64,000 nt of DNA from UBA117 sp049975245 (GCA_049975245.1 JBNGDB010000005.1:1-64000), one strand, 5' to 3'. Counted from the first letter of the stretch, positions 19,234-28,488 are shown. Translations and numbers: made by a program. Notes: generated by a model from the letters alone, not told the origin.

Positions 19234-20724
19234 TTACAAAGATAACTTTGGATCAACCACTTTTATTCCTTCATCCCTTAAAACATGAAATTCCTCTTTT
19301 TTAACGGTATGAATAGGGTATACCTTTTCTGGTGCTATTTGTCTGATCATATTCAATATTTCTGTACCATTGGCATGGCCTGAAGCATGCATCCCCTCCT
19401 CAATTAGCTTCAGATTAAAGTGATCAAGCCAGTTTTTTGCTTTTTGATAATCTATAACCATTTCATCATCAAAAGGTTCTGTTACGGATCGTATGTAGAT
19501 CCCCTCTCGTGGTTTGATATCGATTAATTCCTTTAACTCAAAAAAATCACAACGAAATATGTAATTTTCAGGTTCATCCCTTAAATCTTTGTAATTTATG
19601 GTGTTGTCCCAGTCCAAGAAATCTCTTTCCCATTTATCATAATCAGTCTTAACATGGTACTGATCAATATCCATGGAACAAGTCCATTCATCACCAAAGC
19701 ATGCGTAGGAATCTTCACCTAAAAGACCCCAACCCTTGCGAGGTACGTAAACAACAACATCATCAATTTTTGGATAACCTTTACCATAAAAAAGGTTCAA
19801 CATATAGGCTTGTTTGAGATTGACAACCAACTTACGATCCACATTACAAGCCACCTCATAAAATGTTAAAAGACGATCTAAGTCCCTTATGGGGTAATTT
19901 ATTACTACTAAACCATGATAATTTGATATTAAATTAGTAGCATTCTTTTCTATATCTTCTTCAGTTACACTGGAAGCTTCATCAATTCGCGTTCCCTCAG
20001 ATAGCATTACTGTAGGATTAACTTTTTTTGCTTCTTTAACAAATTTTTTGGTTAATTCAGGTCGTCTACCATGAAATCTTAAATCTCCAGTGTAAATAAT
20101 TGCATCTTCACTATTTTCAAGTATGAAACCGGTGGCTCCTGGAAGTGAATGATCAACCGGAGCACTTTTAACTGAAAAACTCCCTAAATCATAATTATGA
20201 TAGGGTTTCATCACTTTTATATCTCTTTTAACTCTGGCTAAATCCCCTTGAAGTCTCTTGTAACCTTCAACTCTCTTTTTAGGTATAAAATGAAAGTCTT
20301 TTTTTAATGTAATTAAATCTGTGAATGTTACACTGGTAGTATTTTCCAAAACCTTCATAATTAAATAGGACTGCTCGGTCAAAAATAGAGGAATATCCTC
20401 TCTTAAATGATGTACATAAGAAGAATGGTCCATGTGGGCGTGGCTGATTAATACTCCATCAACAGACGGTTCTTCAGTACTATGCAGTCCAGAATGTTTC
20501 AAGTAATCTTCCCGATATATTCCTTTAATATCAGGCAACAATCCAAACTCTATGAAATCTAATATTCCATTGGCTTTTCTTGGCTGTAAAAATTCGGCGA
20601 AATACTTGTTAGCTTGGGAGAAACTCATACCAAAATCTAAAAAAAGTGAAGTATCTTTAAAATTAGTTAAAATCTTGTTTCCACCTATTTCATCCACGCC
20701 ACCATAGAAATCTAAACTGGTCAT
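19234..20724 (-). CDS. RNase J-like metallo-beta-lactamase hydrolase
   Basis: 496 residues. The beta-lactamase core shows HAHMDHSS (about residue 96), a conserved His in PVDHSLPG, TGDLRFHGRR (about 215) and the C-terminal HASGHANG (about 450), as in beta-CASP nucleases of the RNase J group. Two features look unusual: an insertion before the HAHMDH motif (residues 50-90), and a poorly conserved Trp/Asp-rich stretch at 340-400 (GDEWTCSMDIDQYH, WERDFLDWD) within the beta-CASP part. The C-terminal dimerisation domain of bacterial RNase J is missing. It probably cuts or degrades RNA, and it heads the three-gene set with the YhaM-like nuclease. Whether it is an exo- or endonuclease cannot be read from sequence. 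Confidence 0.82.
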   Translation of the reverse strand: MTSLDFYGGVDEIGGNKILTNFKDTSLFLDFGMSFSQANKYFAEFLQPRKANGILDFIEFGLLPDIKGIYREDYLKHSGLHSTEEPSVDGVLISHAHMDHSSYVHHLREDIPLFLTEQSYLIMKVLENTTSVTFTDLITLKKDFHFIPKKRVEGYKRLQGDLARVKRDIKVMKPYHNYDLGSFSVKSAPVDHSLPGATGFILENSEDAIIYTGDLRFHGRRPELTKKFVKEAKKVNPTVMLSEGTRIDEASSVTEEDIEKNATNLISNYHGLVVINYPIRDLDRLLTFYEVACNVDRKLVVNLKQAYMLNLFYGKGYPKIDDVVVYVPRKGWGLLGEDSYACFGDEWTCSMDIDQYHVKTDYDKWERDFLDWDNTINYKDLRDEPENYIFRCDFFELKELIDIKPREGIYIRSVTEPFDDEMVIDYQKAKNWLDHFNLKLIEEGMHASGHANGTEILNMIRQIAPEKVYPIHTVKKEEFHVLRDEGIKVVDPKLSL

Positions 20725-21114
20725 GTCCTAATTTCCTTTCGATTCTAAATAAATTTTTTAAATTATCTTATATTATGGCTTATTAAATCAGAATTTATAT
20801 ATAAAATTTATTAATTAAGTATAATATATGGTGTTCTATTTATACAAATCTATTGTAATGTTATAAAACATCGATAATGACTTTTTTATAAAATTAAAGA
20901 TTTATAACATGGAAATTTAGTAAATAAATGATTAAATAGTTGTAAATATATATAAAAATTTATATTTTTCAGGTTATTATTATAAAAATTAATGCTATTA
21001 TTTCGTCAAAAAGTTCTGGAGCATTATCGATTAATATAAGTAAATATTAAGTTATTTGGAACTTAATAACCCTTTTATTATTAGTTTGACCAATATACTG
21101 AATATTTTAATGAT
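20725..21114. other. AT-rich intergenic region (390 bases), no gene seen
   Basis: Very AT-rich with many chance TATA-like strings, and no open frame with a ribosome site. It lies between the start side of the RNase J-like gene and the 3' end of a small membrane protein gene, both on the minus strand, so it must hold the promoter of the former. No repeat longer than about ten bases was noticed. Confidence 0.4.
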
Positions 21115-21516
21115 TTATTTTTCAATATTGTCTGATTTATTATTATTAAAGAGTTTAATAGATAATAATGCTATTAGTCCCCCTATAAGACCAAATATCG
21201 CAGCAACAACTATCCTGACTAAAACCAGTCCTATAAGACTTAGGATACTGTTCCAATTGACAGGACCAATCGGAATACCATGAATTACAATTGTATATAG
21301 CAGATAAAATACAATGAATATCACTCCAATATCTAATCCCATCATAAAAGAATATTTAAATTTGAATTCTCCTTTGTAAAAATTCGATATAAATGCACCT
21401 ACAACCGGTCCGAAAAACCATGCCAACAATGGAACGTTAATTAGAACCAGTATTACCGAAATTAAACTTCCGATAAGTATTGATTTGGTATCTATAGACA
21501 GTTCTTTTATACTCAT
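21115..21516 (-). CDS. Small four-helix membrane protein (DUF5518-like)
   Basis: 133 residues. Four hydrophobic helices are apparent (residues 13-35, 36-50, 55-80 and 88-120), with a Gly-rich GPVVGAFISNF turn and a charged Asn/Lys tail. Proteins of this layout, often labelled DUF5518, are abundant in Methanobacterium and have no known function. The ATG has AAGGAGA seven bases upstream. It is isolated, with about 390 non-coding bases on both sides. Confidence 0.6.
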   Translation of the reverse strand: MSIKELSIDTKSILIGSLISVILVLINVPLLAWFFGPVVGAFISNFYKGEFKFKYSFMMGLDIGVIFIVFYLLYTIVIHGIPIGPVNWNSILSLIGLVLVRIVVAAIFGLIGGLIALLSIKLFNNNKSDNIEK

Positions 21517-21906
21517 ATAAATCTCCTTAGTTTTAATTAATAGAAATAATCATTATTTAAAGGATAATTATTGATCTGAATCTTATTTTATAGTTTTTAA
21601 TAACAAATAATAATATAATTTACATAATGATAAATTAGTAGCATATAAAATGTATAAAAAGCTTTGGATTTTATTATCCACATTTATATTTAAAATAAAC
21701 ATCTTAATATCTTGAATTTTAAATATTACAGAGATATGATTATTATGCTATAACAAAGTTTATAAGTTTGTTTTTAGAATATTAAACCACTAAATTTTTT
21801 ATTAAGATATGAATTTTAAATTTTAAAATATACAAAGAATTTGATTTCAAGTATTTCAATTCTTTAAATTTTAATTACCTATTAAGAATTACGGTCGTGA
21901 TATTAA
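21517..21906. other. Divergent intergenic region before the mevalonate genes (390 bases)
   Basis: AT-rich, no coding frame seen. It must carry promoters for the small membrane protein (minus) and for HMG-CoA synthase (plus). TTTAAATTT at 21863-21871 is a candidate TATA box that would give the plus transcript a leader under 20 bases. Confidence 0.4.
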
Positions 21907-22947
21907 ATGTCAGGAATTGTAGGATATGGAGTTTACATACCTTCATACAGAATAAAAGTAGAAGAAATAGCCAGAGTATGGGGAGATGACCCTAAGGCAA
22001 TTTCAAGAGGATTGGTAGTTGATGAAAAATCAGTGCCTGGTCCAGACGAGGACACAGCAACTATATCTGTAGAAGCTGCAAGAAGTGCGCTTAAAAGATC
22101 CGGTATTGACCCGGCAAAAATAGGAGCAGTATATGTGGGCTCAGAATCCCACCCTTACGCAGTTAAACCAACCTCAACCATAGTGGCTGAAGCTGTGGAA
22201 GCTTCACCAGAGATGACGTCTGCTGATCTTGAATTTGCATGTAAAGCCGGAACTGCAGGGATGCAAATCTGCATGGGACTGGTTGATTCAGGATTAATAG
22301 AATATGGGCTTGCTGTAGGATCAGATACTGCCCAAGGGGCGCCAGGAGATGCATTAGAATATACAGCATCAGCAGGTGGGGCTGCCTATATAATTGGAAA
22401 AAAGGATACTGTGGCTGATTTTGAAGCAACATACAGTTACACCACTGACACTCCAGATTTCTATCGTCGAGAAGGACAACCTTACCCCAGACACGGAGGA
22501 CGTTTTACTGGAGAACCAGCTTACTTTAAACACGTGTTATCTGCAGCAAAAGGATTATTGGAAAGATTAGATAAAGATGCTTCGGACTTTGACCATGTAG
22601 TTTTCCACCAGCCCAATGGAAAGTTCTATTTAAGAGCAGCCAAAAAATTAGGATTCAACAATGAACAGGCAAAGACAGGATTATTAACTCCTGTAATTGG
22701 AAACACCTATTCAGGTGCAACTCCACTAGGATTGGCCGCAATATTGGATATTGCTAAGCCCGGCGATAAAATACTGGCTGTAAGTTATGGATCTGGAGCT
22801 GGAAGTGATGCTTTCAGTATCGAAGTAACTGATAAGATAGAAGAACAAAGAGATGCTGCACCAAAAGTAACTGATTTGATTGACAGAAAATCTTATGTTG
22901 ACTACGCAGTTTATGCTAAATATAAAGGAAAATTAAGGATGGCCTAG
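21907..22947 (+). CDS. Hydroxymethylglutaryl-CoA synthase (archaeal)
   Basis: 346 residues. It condenses acetoacetyl-CoA with acetyl-CoA to HMG-CoA, the committed precursor of archaeal isoprenoid lipids. The catalytic Cys lies in EFACKAGTAG (about residue 111), and the active-site His in VFHQPNGKF (about 234). The N-terminal GIVGYGVYIPSYRI is typical of the archaeal form. The thiolase gene follows after 12 bases, and the two enzymes are known in methanogens to form one complex with a DUF35 OB protein that channels acetoacetyl-CoA. No DUF35 gene is in this window. Confidence 0.97.
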   Translation: MSGIVGYGVYIPSYRIKVEEIARVWGDDPKAISRGLVVDEKSVPGPDEDTATISVEAARSALKRSGIDPAKIGAVYVGSESHPYAVKPTSTIVAEAVEASPEMTSADLEFACKAGTAGMQICMGLVDSGLIEYGLAVGSDTAQGAPGDALEYTASAGGAAYIIGKKDTVADFEATYSYTTDTPDFYRREGQPYPRHGGRFTGEPAYFKHVLSAAKGLLERLDKDASDFDHVVFHQPNGKFYLRAAKKLGFNNEQAKTGLLTPVIGNTYSGATPLGLAAILDIAKPGDKILAVSYGSGAGSDAFSIEVTDKIEEQRDAAPKVTDLIDRKSYVDYAVYAKYKGKLRMA

Positions 22948-22959
22948 GGGGCGATTAAT

Positions 22960-24111
22960 TTGAGAGATGTTGCAATAATAGGAGTATCACAAACCAAGTT
23001 CGGCGAACTATGGGACAAATCATTCCGAGATATGATTACTGACGCAGGTCTTGGAGCAATAAAGGACGCTAATATAGAAGGGGCGGAACTTGAAGCAATG
23101 TATGTGGGAAATATGTCTGCAGGACTTTTTGTACAGCAAGAACACATAGCTGCATTGATAGCCGACCACGCAGGTCTAACACCCATACCTTGTGCTAGAG
23201 TGGAGGCTGCTTGTGCTTCTGGAGGACTTGCTTTAAGAAACGGTATTATGGCTGTAGCTTCTGGTTATCATGATATCGTGATTTCTGCCGGTGTTGAAAA
23301 GATGACCGACGTTGTAGATCCAACACCAATGATAGCCAGCGCCTCAGATCAGGAATGGGAAGCTCAACAAGGAGTAACATTCCCTTCACTCTATGCTATG
23401 ATGGCAAGACGGCACATGCATGAATATGGAACTACTCGTGAACAGTTAGCAATGTTTTCTGTTATTAACCATAAGAATGCAGCGAAAAACCCAAGAGCCC
23501 AATTTCCAATGGAAGTAACAGTAGACCAGGTTCTGAACTCTACAATGGTAGCAGATCCTTTAAGATTACTTGATTGTTCACCTGTATCAGATGGTGCCGC
23601 GGCAGTTATTTTATGTCCAGCTGAAGATGCTAAAAAATATACTGACACACCAGTATATGTTAAGGCTTCTACCCAAGCTTCAGGTACTATTGCCTTGCAC
23701 GACCGGAAAAGTTTAACCACTATCGACGCCACCGTCAACGCGGTCCAAACTGCCTATAAAATGGCTAAAATGGGACCTAAAGATATAGGTGCTGCTGAAG
23801 TACATGATTGTTTCAGTATAAATGGTTTACTGGCAATAGAAGATTTAGGATTCGTTGAAAAAGGAAAAGCCGGAATTGCCGTTGAGGAAGGTATGACTGA
23901 AATTGATGGTAAAATACCTATAAATCCATCAGGCGGTCTAAAAGCTCGTGGACATCCATTAGGAGCAACAGGTATTGCCCAAACTGCCGAAATAGTATGG
24001 CAACTACGCGGAGAAGCTGGGAAAAGACAAATTGACGGTTTAGAAATTGGTATGACCCATAACATAGGGGGTACTGGCGGAACTGCCGCAGTACATATCC
24101 TTTCGCGTTAA
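22960..24111 (+). CDS. Acetyl-CoA acetyltransferase (SCP2-type thiolase)
   Basis: 383 residues. It makes acetoacetyl-CoA from two acetyl-CoA for the adjacent HMG-CoA synthase. The nucleophilic Cys is in EAACASGGLA (about residue 85), and the catalytic His in LKARGHPLGATG (about 332). The second Cys of classical thiolases is absent from the C-terminal NIGGTGGT loop, as in the SCP2-like archaeal group. The start is TTG, set by the strong ribosome site AGGGGG at 22946-22951, which overlaps the upstream stop. Operon with HMG-CoA synthase. Confidence 0.96.
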   Translation: MRDVAIIGVSQTKFGELWDKSFRDMITDAGLGAIKDANIEGAELEAMYVGNMSAGLFVQQEHIAALIADHAGLTPIPCARVEAACASGGLALRNGIMAVASGYHDIVISAGVEKMTDVVDPTPMIASASDQEWEAQQGVTFPSLYAMMARRHMHEYGTTREQLAMFSVINHKNAAKNPRAQFPMEVTVDQVLNSTMVADPLRLLDCSPVSDGAAAVILCPAEDAKKYTDTPVYVKASTQASGTIALHDRKSLTTIDATVNAVQTAYKMAKMGPKDIGAAEVHDCFSINGLLAIEDLGFVEKGKAGIAVEEGMTEIDGKIPINPSGGLKARGHPLGATGIAQTAEIVWQLRGEAGKRQIDGLEIGMTHNIGGTGGTAAVHILSR

Positions 24112-24371
24112 AAAAAGTTTCAATTAGACAGTTAAATGGGATTAAATAAATAATAAATTTTAAAAATCCCCATTTACATTATTTTTAATTAAATTCTATT
24201 TTATTTCTAAATTTAATTTTTTTTAATTTTTTTGTGGCTATATAAATAAATTGCAAAAAAAAGAATATTTATTACTTACTAATCATAACAATACTTAATG
24301 TCCACAATCCCTCATTAAGGGGTAATAAAGTTTCGATATTATTTTATTTAAATATTTAATTAATCATTGAT

Positions 24372-24512
24372 TCAATAATCGAATAATCCGCTTCCAAAAA
24401 AGCAGTCCACACAGTAACCATCTCCACCCATATGATCCCTGCAATAACATCTCATGCATACTATACAACGGTCTAATCCTGGTTTGCCGCAAAAATCACA
24501 TTTATCACACAT
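24372..24512 (-). CDS. 46-residue Cys-rich zinc-binding protein
   Basis: The frame encodes 46 residues with ten Cys and two further polar ligands: CDKCDFCGK near the N-terminus, CIVCMRCYCRDH in the middle and CVDC before a hydrophobic end FFGSGLFDY. The spacing suggests two small treble-clef or LIM-like zinc sites. GAGGT lies eight bases upstream of the ATG. It sits alone between thiolase (convergent) and a membrane protein on the same strand. I recognise no family name. The high Cys content and clean ribosome site make chance unlikely. Confidence 0.75.
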   Translation of the reverse strand: MCDKCDFCGKPGLDRCIVCMRCYCRDHMGGDGYCVDCFFGSGLFDY

Positions 24513-24600
24513 TAAATTAACCTCTTTTTCATTAAAAATTAAATTTAAAAAACTGCTCTAATTAGAAAATACTGGAAATTATAAGCGTTAAATGAAAAAT

Positions 24601-25092
24601 TCAACCAGTCTCTAAAATTTTGTAAACTCCATATATCCACAAGAATGCGGCAATAATTAAAGCCAATACTAAAGGATCCATTGAATAATATCCAAGTATA
24701 TTAAATAAAATCCCACTAATTAGACCAAGATATCCTAATATTTTGGTACTCTTATCTTCTCCCATGAATATAAATAGTAATCCTGCGATTAAGAGTATTA
24801 ATCCGACGATGTAGAATGTTATTCCAAAGAAGAAGCTGTATAAATCTATATTACCAATGATTAATAGTCCTATTATCAGTGAAATAATTCCTAATATCAA
24901 AAATGCCAATGAATTGTTTGTATTATCTTTAAATCCTTGAATACTGTGCATTATGAGCCACAGACTTATAACTATACATAATGTTCCATCTATTATGCTG
25001 GCTGTAAAAACACCTATTAATGGAAACGCAACTATTAAAATTCCAAAAAGTATTGCCAATGATCCTATAACTACATTTTTACTTTCAGCCAA
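24601..25092 (-). CDS. HdeD/DUF308-family membrane protein
   Basis: 163 residues with about six hydrophobic helices arranged as pairs, the DUF308 pattern of HdeD-like proteins (SLAILFGILIVAFPL, then repeated LILGIISLIIGLLIIG). Bacterial HdeD relates to acid resistance, but the archaeal members have no shown role. The start MAESKNVVIG is preceded by GGGGTGATT. Probably monocistronic. Confidence 0.8.
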   Translation of the reverse strand: MAESKNVVIGSLAILFGILIVAFPLIGVFTASIIDGTLCIVISLWLIMHSIQGFKDNTNNSLAFLILGIISLIIGLLIIGNIDLYSFFFGITFYIVGLILLIAGLLFIFMGEDKSTKILGYLGLISGILFNILGYYSMDPLVLALIIAAFLWIYGVYKILETG

Positions 25093-25270
25093 TAAATCAC
25101 CCCAATTAATATTACATTATTATTTAATTAATCCATTAATAAAAAATTTGTTCCTTTATCAAATTTGGTAAAAATTAAAATATTTTGAATCACTAGATTA
25201 TCAATAAAACCTTATATGGATAAAACATTAGAATATGAACATTCAATAAAAATATTAAATCTTAAAAAAG

Positions 25271-25279
25271 TATATAAAT
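25271..25279 (+). promoter_or_regulatory. TATA box with purine-rich BRE
   Basis: TATATAAAT preceded by AAAAAAG (BRE-like). Predicted transcription start near 25296, giving a leader of about 28 bases that contains the ribosome site GGAG at 25311-25314. Confidence 0.6.
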
Positions 25280-25324
25280 AGCTAATTTTTTATCTATTTC
25301 TTAGAATAATTGGAGAGCTTTAAT

Positions 25325-25897
25325 ATGGAAAATAAATATATTGCATTAATATTTGTTACAATAATTGTAATTGCCGGTGTAGGATATTTTGCATATCAAG
25401 ATTCCCAATCCAAGGCTTATAACAATTATCTCAGGAAATCAGATAAGTTATGGTTAGATGCTAGATCATCTTTTACACAAATAAATATGGAAAATGAGTC
25501 ATCAAAAACAAATATATTGTATGTAACAGATTCCATAGGATTCACGGACCAGGCCATTAACTACACCCAGGAAATGATAAAAACTGCTCCTGATAATTCT
25601 ACCAAAAAATTTGCCCAAATAAGATTAGAACAGTACCAAGAATCAAAAAAAGTTATGGGGCTATATTTACAGATATTCGAAAAGTTAAGGTCAGATGGAG
25701 TGGATGAAGCAATAAAAACTGCCCAAACATTGGAAAATCAATTAATGGCTAGCACTCAAAAGTTGAATTCCCTTCAAACACAATTAATAGAATTAGTAAA
25801 TTCCGATCCTACACTTAAAGATCGTTTAATAAAAGTTTTAGGCAAAGAGCGAGTAAATGAAATGTTGCAAGAACCTGGAACTACTGCAGCAGGTTGA
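25325..25897 (+). CDS. Membrane-anchored helical protein, unknown function
   Basis: 190 residues. One N-terminal transmembrane helix (residues 5-22) ends in GYFAYQDSQS, followed by an all-helical extracytoplasmic domain with heptad-like stretches (EAIKTAQTLENQLMASTQKLNSLQTQL) and a short tail. No catalytic motif. The general layout resembles the lipoprotein at 2314-2805, though without a lipobox. A TTG at 25310 overlaps the ribosome site, so ATG 25325 is chosen. Monocistronic with its own TATA box. Confidence 0.7.
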   Translation: MENKYIALIFVTIIVIAGVGYFAYQDSQSKAYNNYLRKSDKLWLDARSSFTQINMENESSKTNILYVTDSIGFTDQAINYTQEMIKTAPDNSTKKFAQIRLEQYQESKKVMGLYLQIFEKLRSDGVDEAIKTAQTLENQLMASTQKLNSLQTQLIELVNSDPTLKDRLIKVLGKERVNEMLQEPGTTAAG

Positions 25898-26141
25898 ATC
25901 GGATGAAAAAATATTTTCTTTTATTAATTTTTTTATTATAGACTGTATTGTTTATTATCTCAAAAATAAGTAAAATCCGTATAAGGTTTATATTAGAAAA
26001 AAATTATATTCAAAATATTGTAACAAACAAGAATAGGGTTAATACAACCTATTAATTCAAAATTAGCCCCAAATACCATTTGGATAAAATATTAAGGTAT
26101 CTTCAATTATCAATGGTGATTATTCGTTGGTTTTTCTTTAT

Positions 26142-26474
26142 TTAAAGGGTTGATGTTGGTAAACTCAACCTAATCCATCTTAAAATTCCGCCTAAAACGT
26201 TGCATACATCTTGAAATCCAAGTAAATGCATTATTTCCATAGCATTTTTACTTCTAACGCCAGATCTACAATAAACTACATATAACTTATCCTTATCTAG
26301 TTCATTTAATTGTTTCTTAAAATCATTAGAATAGTAATCAAGAAGAATTGAACCCTTGATATGACATTCATTAAATTCTGTAGCAGTTCTAACATCTATA
26401 ATGATAAAATCAGGATTATTATAATTTTTTTCTATTATATCGAAAGCTTCTTGGGGAGTAACATTCTTCATCAT
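26142..26474 (-). CDS. Rhodanese-like domain protein
   Basis: 110 residues, a single rhodanese domain. IIIDVRTATEFNECHIKGS and the active-site loop CRSGVRS, with Cys near residue 81, are intact, so sulphur transfer through a Cys persulfide is expected. The last residues (RWIRLSLPTSTL) depart somewhat from the usual GG-hxxW ending. ATG at 26474 or 26471 are both possible; GGTGAAAA lies just upstream. It stands alone, upstream of nothing on its strand. Confidence 0.88.
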   Translation of the reverse strand: MMKNVTPQEAFDIIEKNYNNPDFIIIDVRTATEFNECHIKGSILLDYYSNDFKKQLNELDKDKLYVVYCRSGVRSKNAMEIMHLLGFQDVCNVLGGILRWIRLSLPTSTL

Positions 26475-26623
26475 TTTTCACCAATATCAAATTATATTAT
26501 AATAAATAAAAAAAGTTTTCTTAAATAATTATTCAAGATTAATAGAACGTGCAATATAAGCGGTAGAACTAAAATTTAAACAAAATAATTAAAAATATTC
26601 GAATTAAATATATTATTTTTGAT

Positions 26624-26663
26624 TTAAAAAAAAATAAAGAAATAAAGGTTATTAACCTTTATT
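26624..26663 (-). terminator. Hairpin/T-run terminator of the thermosome gene
   Basis: A perfect inverted repeat of two 11-base arms (AATAAAGGTTA and TAACCTTTATT, one base between) spans 26641-26663 and includes the thermosome stop codon. On the minus strand it is followed within seven bases by a nine-base T run (26626-26634), the shape of an intrinsic terminator. Confidence 0.65.
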
Positions 26664-28299
26664 ACATCATTGGTGGCATTCCACCAGGCATTCCGCCCAT
26701 ACCTTCCATTCCTTCCATGTCAGGTTCGCCGGAGCCAGTTGATGCTATTACATCATCGATTCTTAGAATCATTTCTGCAGCTTCAGCAGCAGATTGCATA
26801 GCTTGTTTTTTAACCCTGTGAGGTTCGATTACACCTGCTTTATTCATGTCAGCTACTTCAGCTTCAAAAACATCTAATCCCATGTAGGGTGATTGTTCAT
26901 GTGCAGCTCTTAAGTCTACTAAGGAATCTATACTGTCTAATCCTGCGTTTTCTGCTAAGGTTTTTGGGACAATTTCCAGTGCTTCTGCAAAGGCAGCTAC
27001 TGCTAATTGTTCTCTTCCACTTATTGCTTCAGCGTAATCTTTGAGCCTTTTAGCTATTTCAATTTCAGGTGCTCCTCCACCAGCTAAAACCTTTCCATCT
27101 TCCACAGTAGCAGCTACTACTCCTATAGCATCATCTACAGCTCTTTCAATTTCATCTACTACGTGGTCGGTGGATCCTCTAACTAGTAAGGTTACTGCCT
27201 TAGGTTCTTTGCAGTCTTCTACGAAGATCATTTCTTCACCAGAGATTCTTTTCTCAGATACTAATCCTGCTAAACCTACATCTGCAGCAGTTAAATCGTC
27301 AATATTACTAACTACTTTAGCACCAGTTGCTTTGGATAATTTGTCTATGTCGGATTTTTTAACCCTTCTAACAGCCATTACTCCGGCTTTTGCCAGATAA
27401 TGTTGTGCCAGGTCGTCTATACCTTTCTGACAGAATAATACTTGTGCTCCGCTGTCTACTATCTTGTAGACCATGTCTCTGATCATTTGTTCTTCCTGTT
27501 CAATGAATGCTTGCATTTGAGTAGGGTCGGTAATTCTGATTTCTGCATCTACTTCAGTTTCTTTTACTTCAATAGCACTGTTTAAGAGTGCGATTTTTGC
27601 ATCTTCTACTTTTTTAGGCATTCCAGGGTGTACTCGTTCTTTGTCTATGATAACTCCTTGGACTAAAGTTGATTCGTCTACCACTGCACCGTCTTTTTTC
27701 TCTACTTTTATGTGGTCAGTGTCCACTTCACCATTTTCTTGTACTTGTTTTACGGCGTCTACTACTAGTTCTGCTAGTGGTTTTCTTGCTTTTTCAGTTC
27801 CTTTACCTGTCATTGCAGTCATTGCCACTTTTATGAGTGTTTCTCTGTCATCAGCATCAATAGCAATTACGTTTAATATTTCTTGAGCTTTTTCTGCTGC
27901 TTGTCTGTAACCCATAGCTACAATGGTTGGGTGTATGTCCTGATCGAGTAAGTTTTCTGCTTTTTTGAGTAATTCACCTGCAATAATAACTGCAGTTGTG
28001 GTTCCATCCCCCACTTCGTCTTCCTGGGTTTTGGCCACTTCTACCAGCATTTTAGCTGCTGGATGTTCAATATCCATTTCCTTTAATATGGTAACTCCGT
28101 CATTTGTGACTACTATATCACCTAAGGAGTCTACTAACATCTTGTCCATTCCTCTTGGACCTAATGTTGTCCTTACTGTTTCTGCCAGGACTTTTCCTGC
28201 CATTATATTCATTCTTTGAGCGTCTCTTCCTAACAATCTGTTAGTACCTTCTGGTAATACTAATATTGGTTGGCCTTGGCCACCACCTAATTGAGCCAT
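26662..28299 (-). CDS. Thermosome subunit (group II chaperonin)
   Basis: 545 residues. ATP-dependent protein-folding chaperonin of archaea. Signatures: RTTLGPRGMDKMLVD near residue 42, the nucleotide-binding GDGTTTAVI near 97, and AGGGAPEIE near 407. The C-terminus is the characteristic Gly/Met-rich tail (EGMEGMGGMPGG). GAGAGGTGA precedes the ATG and a clear TATA box lies upstream. Other methanobacteria carry two subunit genes; from the neighbourhood I would guess this is the MTH794-type (beta) subunit, but I cannot confirm it. Confidence 0.97.
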   Translation of the reverse strand: MAQLGGGQGQPILVLPEGTNRLLGRDAQRMNIMAGKVLAETVRTTLGPRGMDKMLVDSLGDIVVTNDGVTILKEMDIEHPAAKMLVEVAKTQEDEVGDGTTTAVIIAGELLKKAENLLDQDIHPTIVAMGYRQAAEKAQEILNVIAIDADDRETLIKVAMTAMTGKGTEKARKPLAELVVDAVKQVQENGEVDTDHIKVEKKDGAVVDESTLVQGVIIDKERVHPGMPKKVEDAKIALLNSAIEVKETEVDAEIRITDPTQMQAFIEQEEQMIRDMVYKIVDSGAQVLFCQKGIDDLAQHYLAKAGVMAVRRVKKSDIDKLSKATGAKVVSNIDDLTAADVGLAGLVSEKRISGEEMIFVEDCKEPKAVTLLVRGSTDHVVDEIERAVDDAIGVVAATVEDGKVLAGGGAPEIEIAKRLKDYAEAISGREQLAVAAFAEALEIVPKTLAENAGLDSIDSLVDLRAAHEQSPYMGLDVFEAEVADMNKAGVIEPHRVKKQAMQSAAEAAEMILRIDDVIASTGSGEPDMEGMEGMGGMPGGMPPMM

Positions 28300-28344
28300 T
28301 ATTTCACCTCTCTTGTTTGTATTTTATCGATGGGTTAGAGGTTC

Positions 28345-28359
28345 TATAAATAGTTTTCG
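28345..28359 (-). promoter_or_regulatory. Thermosome promoter (TATA plus BRE)
   Basis: On the minus strand CGAAAA (BRE) is followed by CTATTTATAG. The expected transcript start is near 28320, leaving a leader of about 20 bases with GAGAGGTGA. No heat-shock palindrome (Phr-type) was recognised. Confidence 0.6.
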
Positions 28360-28488
28360 TTAGGTAATAATTATGACTTTTCTAAAAATCTAATATCAAT
28401 TGGAGTTAACATACTCTAAAAGGTTAAACAGAAGATTAATTCTATATGTTCAACTAAATTGTATTTAATAAACAATTTTGTGATTAAA

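Noticed and set aside
20725..21906. Possible repeats or CRISPR-like spacing in the AT-rich gaps around the small membrane protein
   Set aside because: Only short AT strings recur, with irregular spacing and no conserved unit.
25903..25941. Twelve-codon frame (signal-peptide-like hydrophobic residues) ending in TAG, open for another 38 codons behind the stop
   Set aside because: Could suggest a decayed secreted protein or TAG readthrough, but the downstream residues show no domain, the DNA is AT-rich, and Methanobacteriales are not known to use pyrrolysine.
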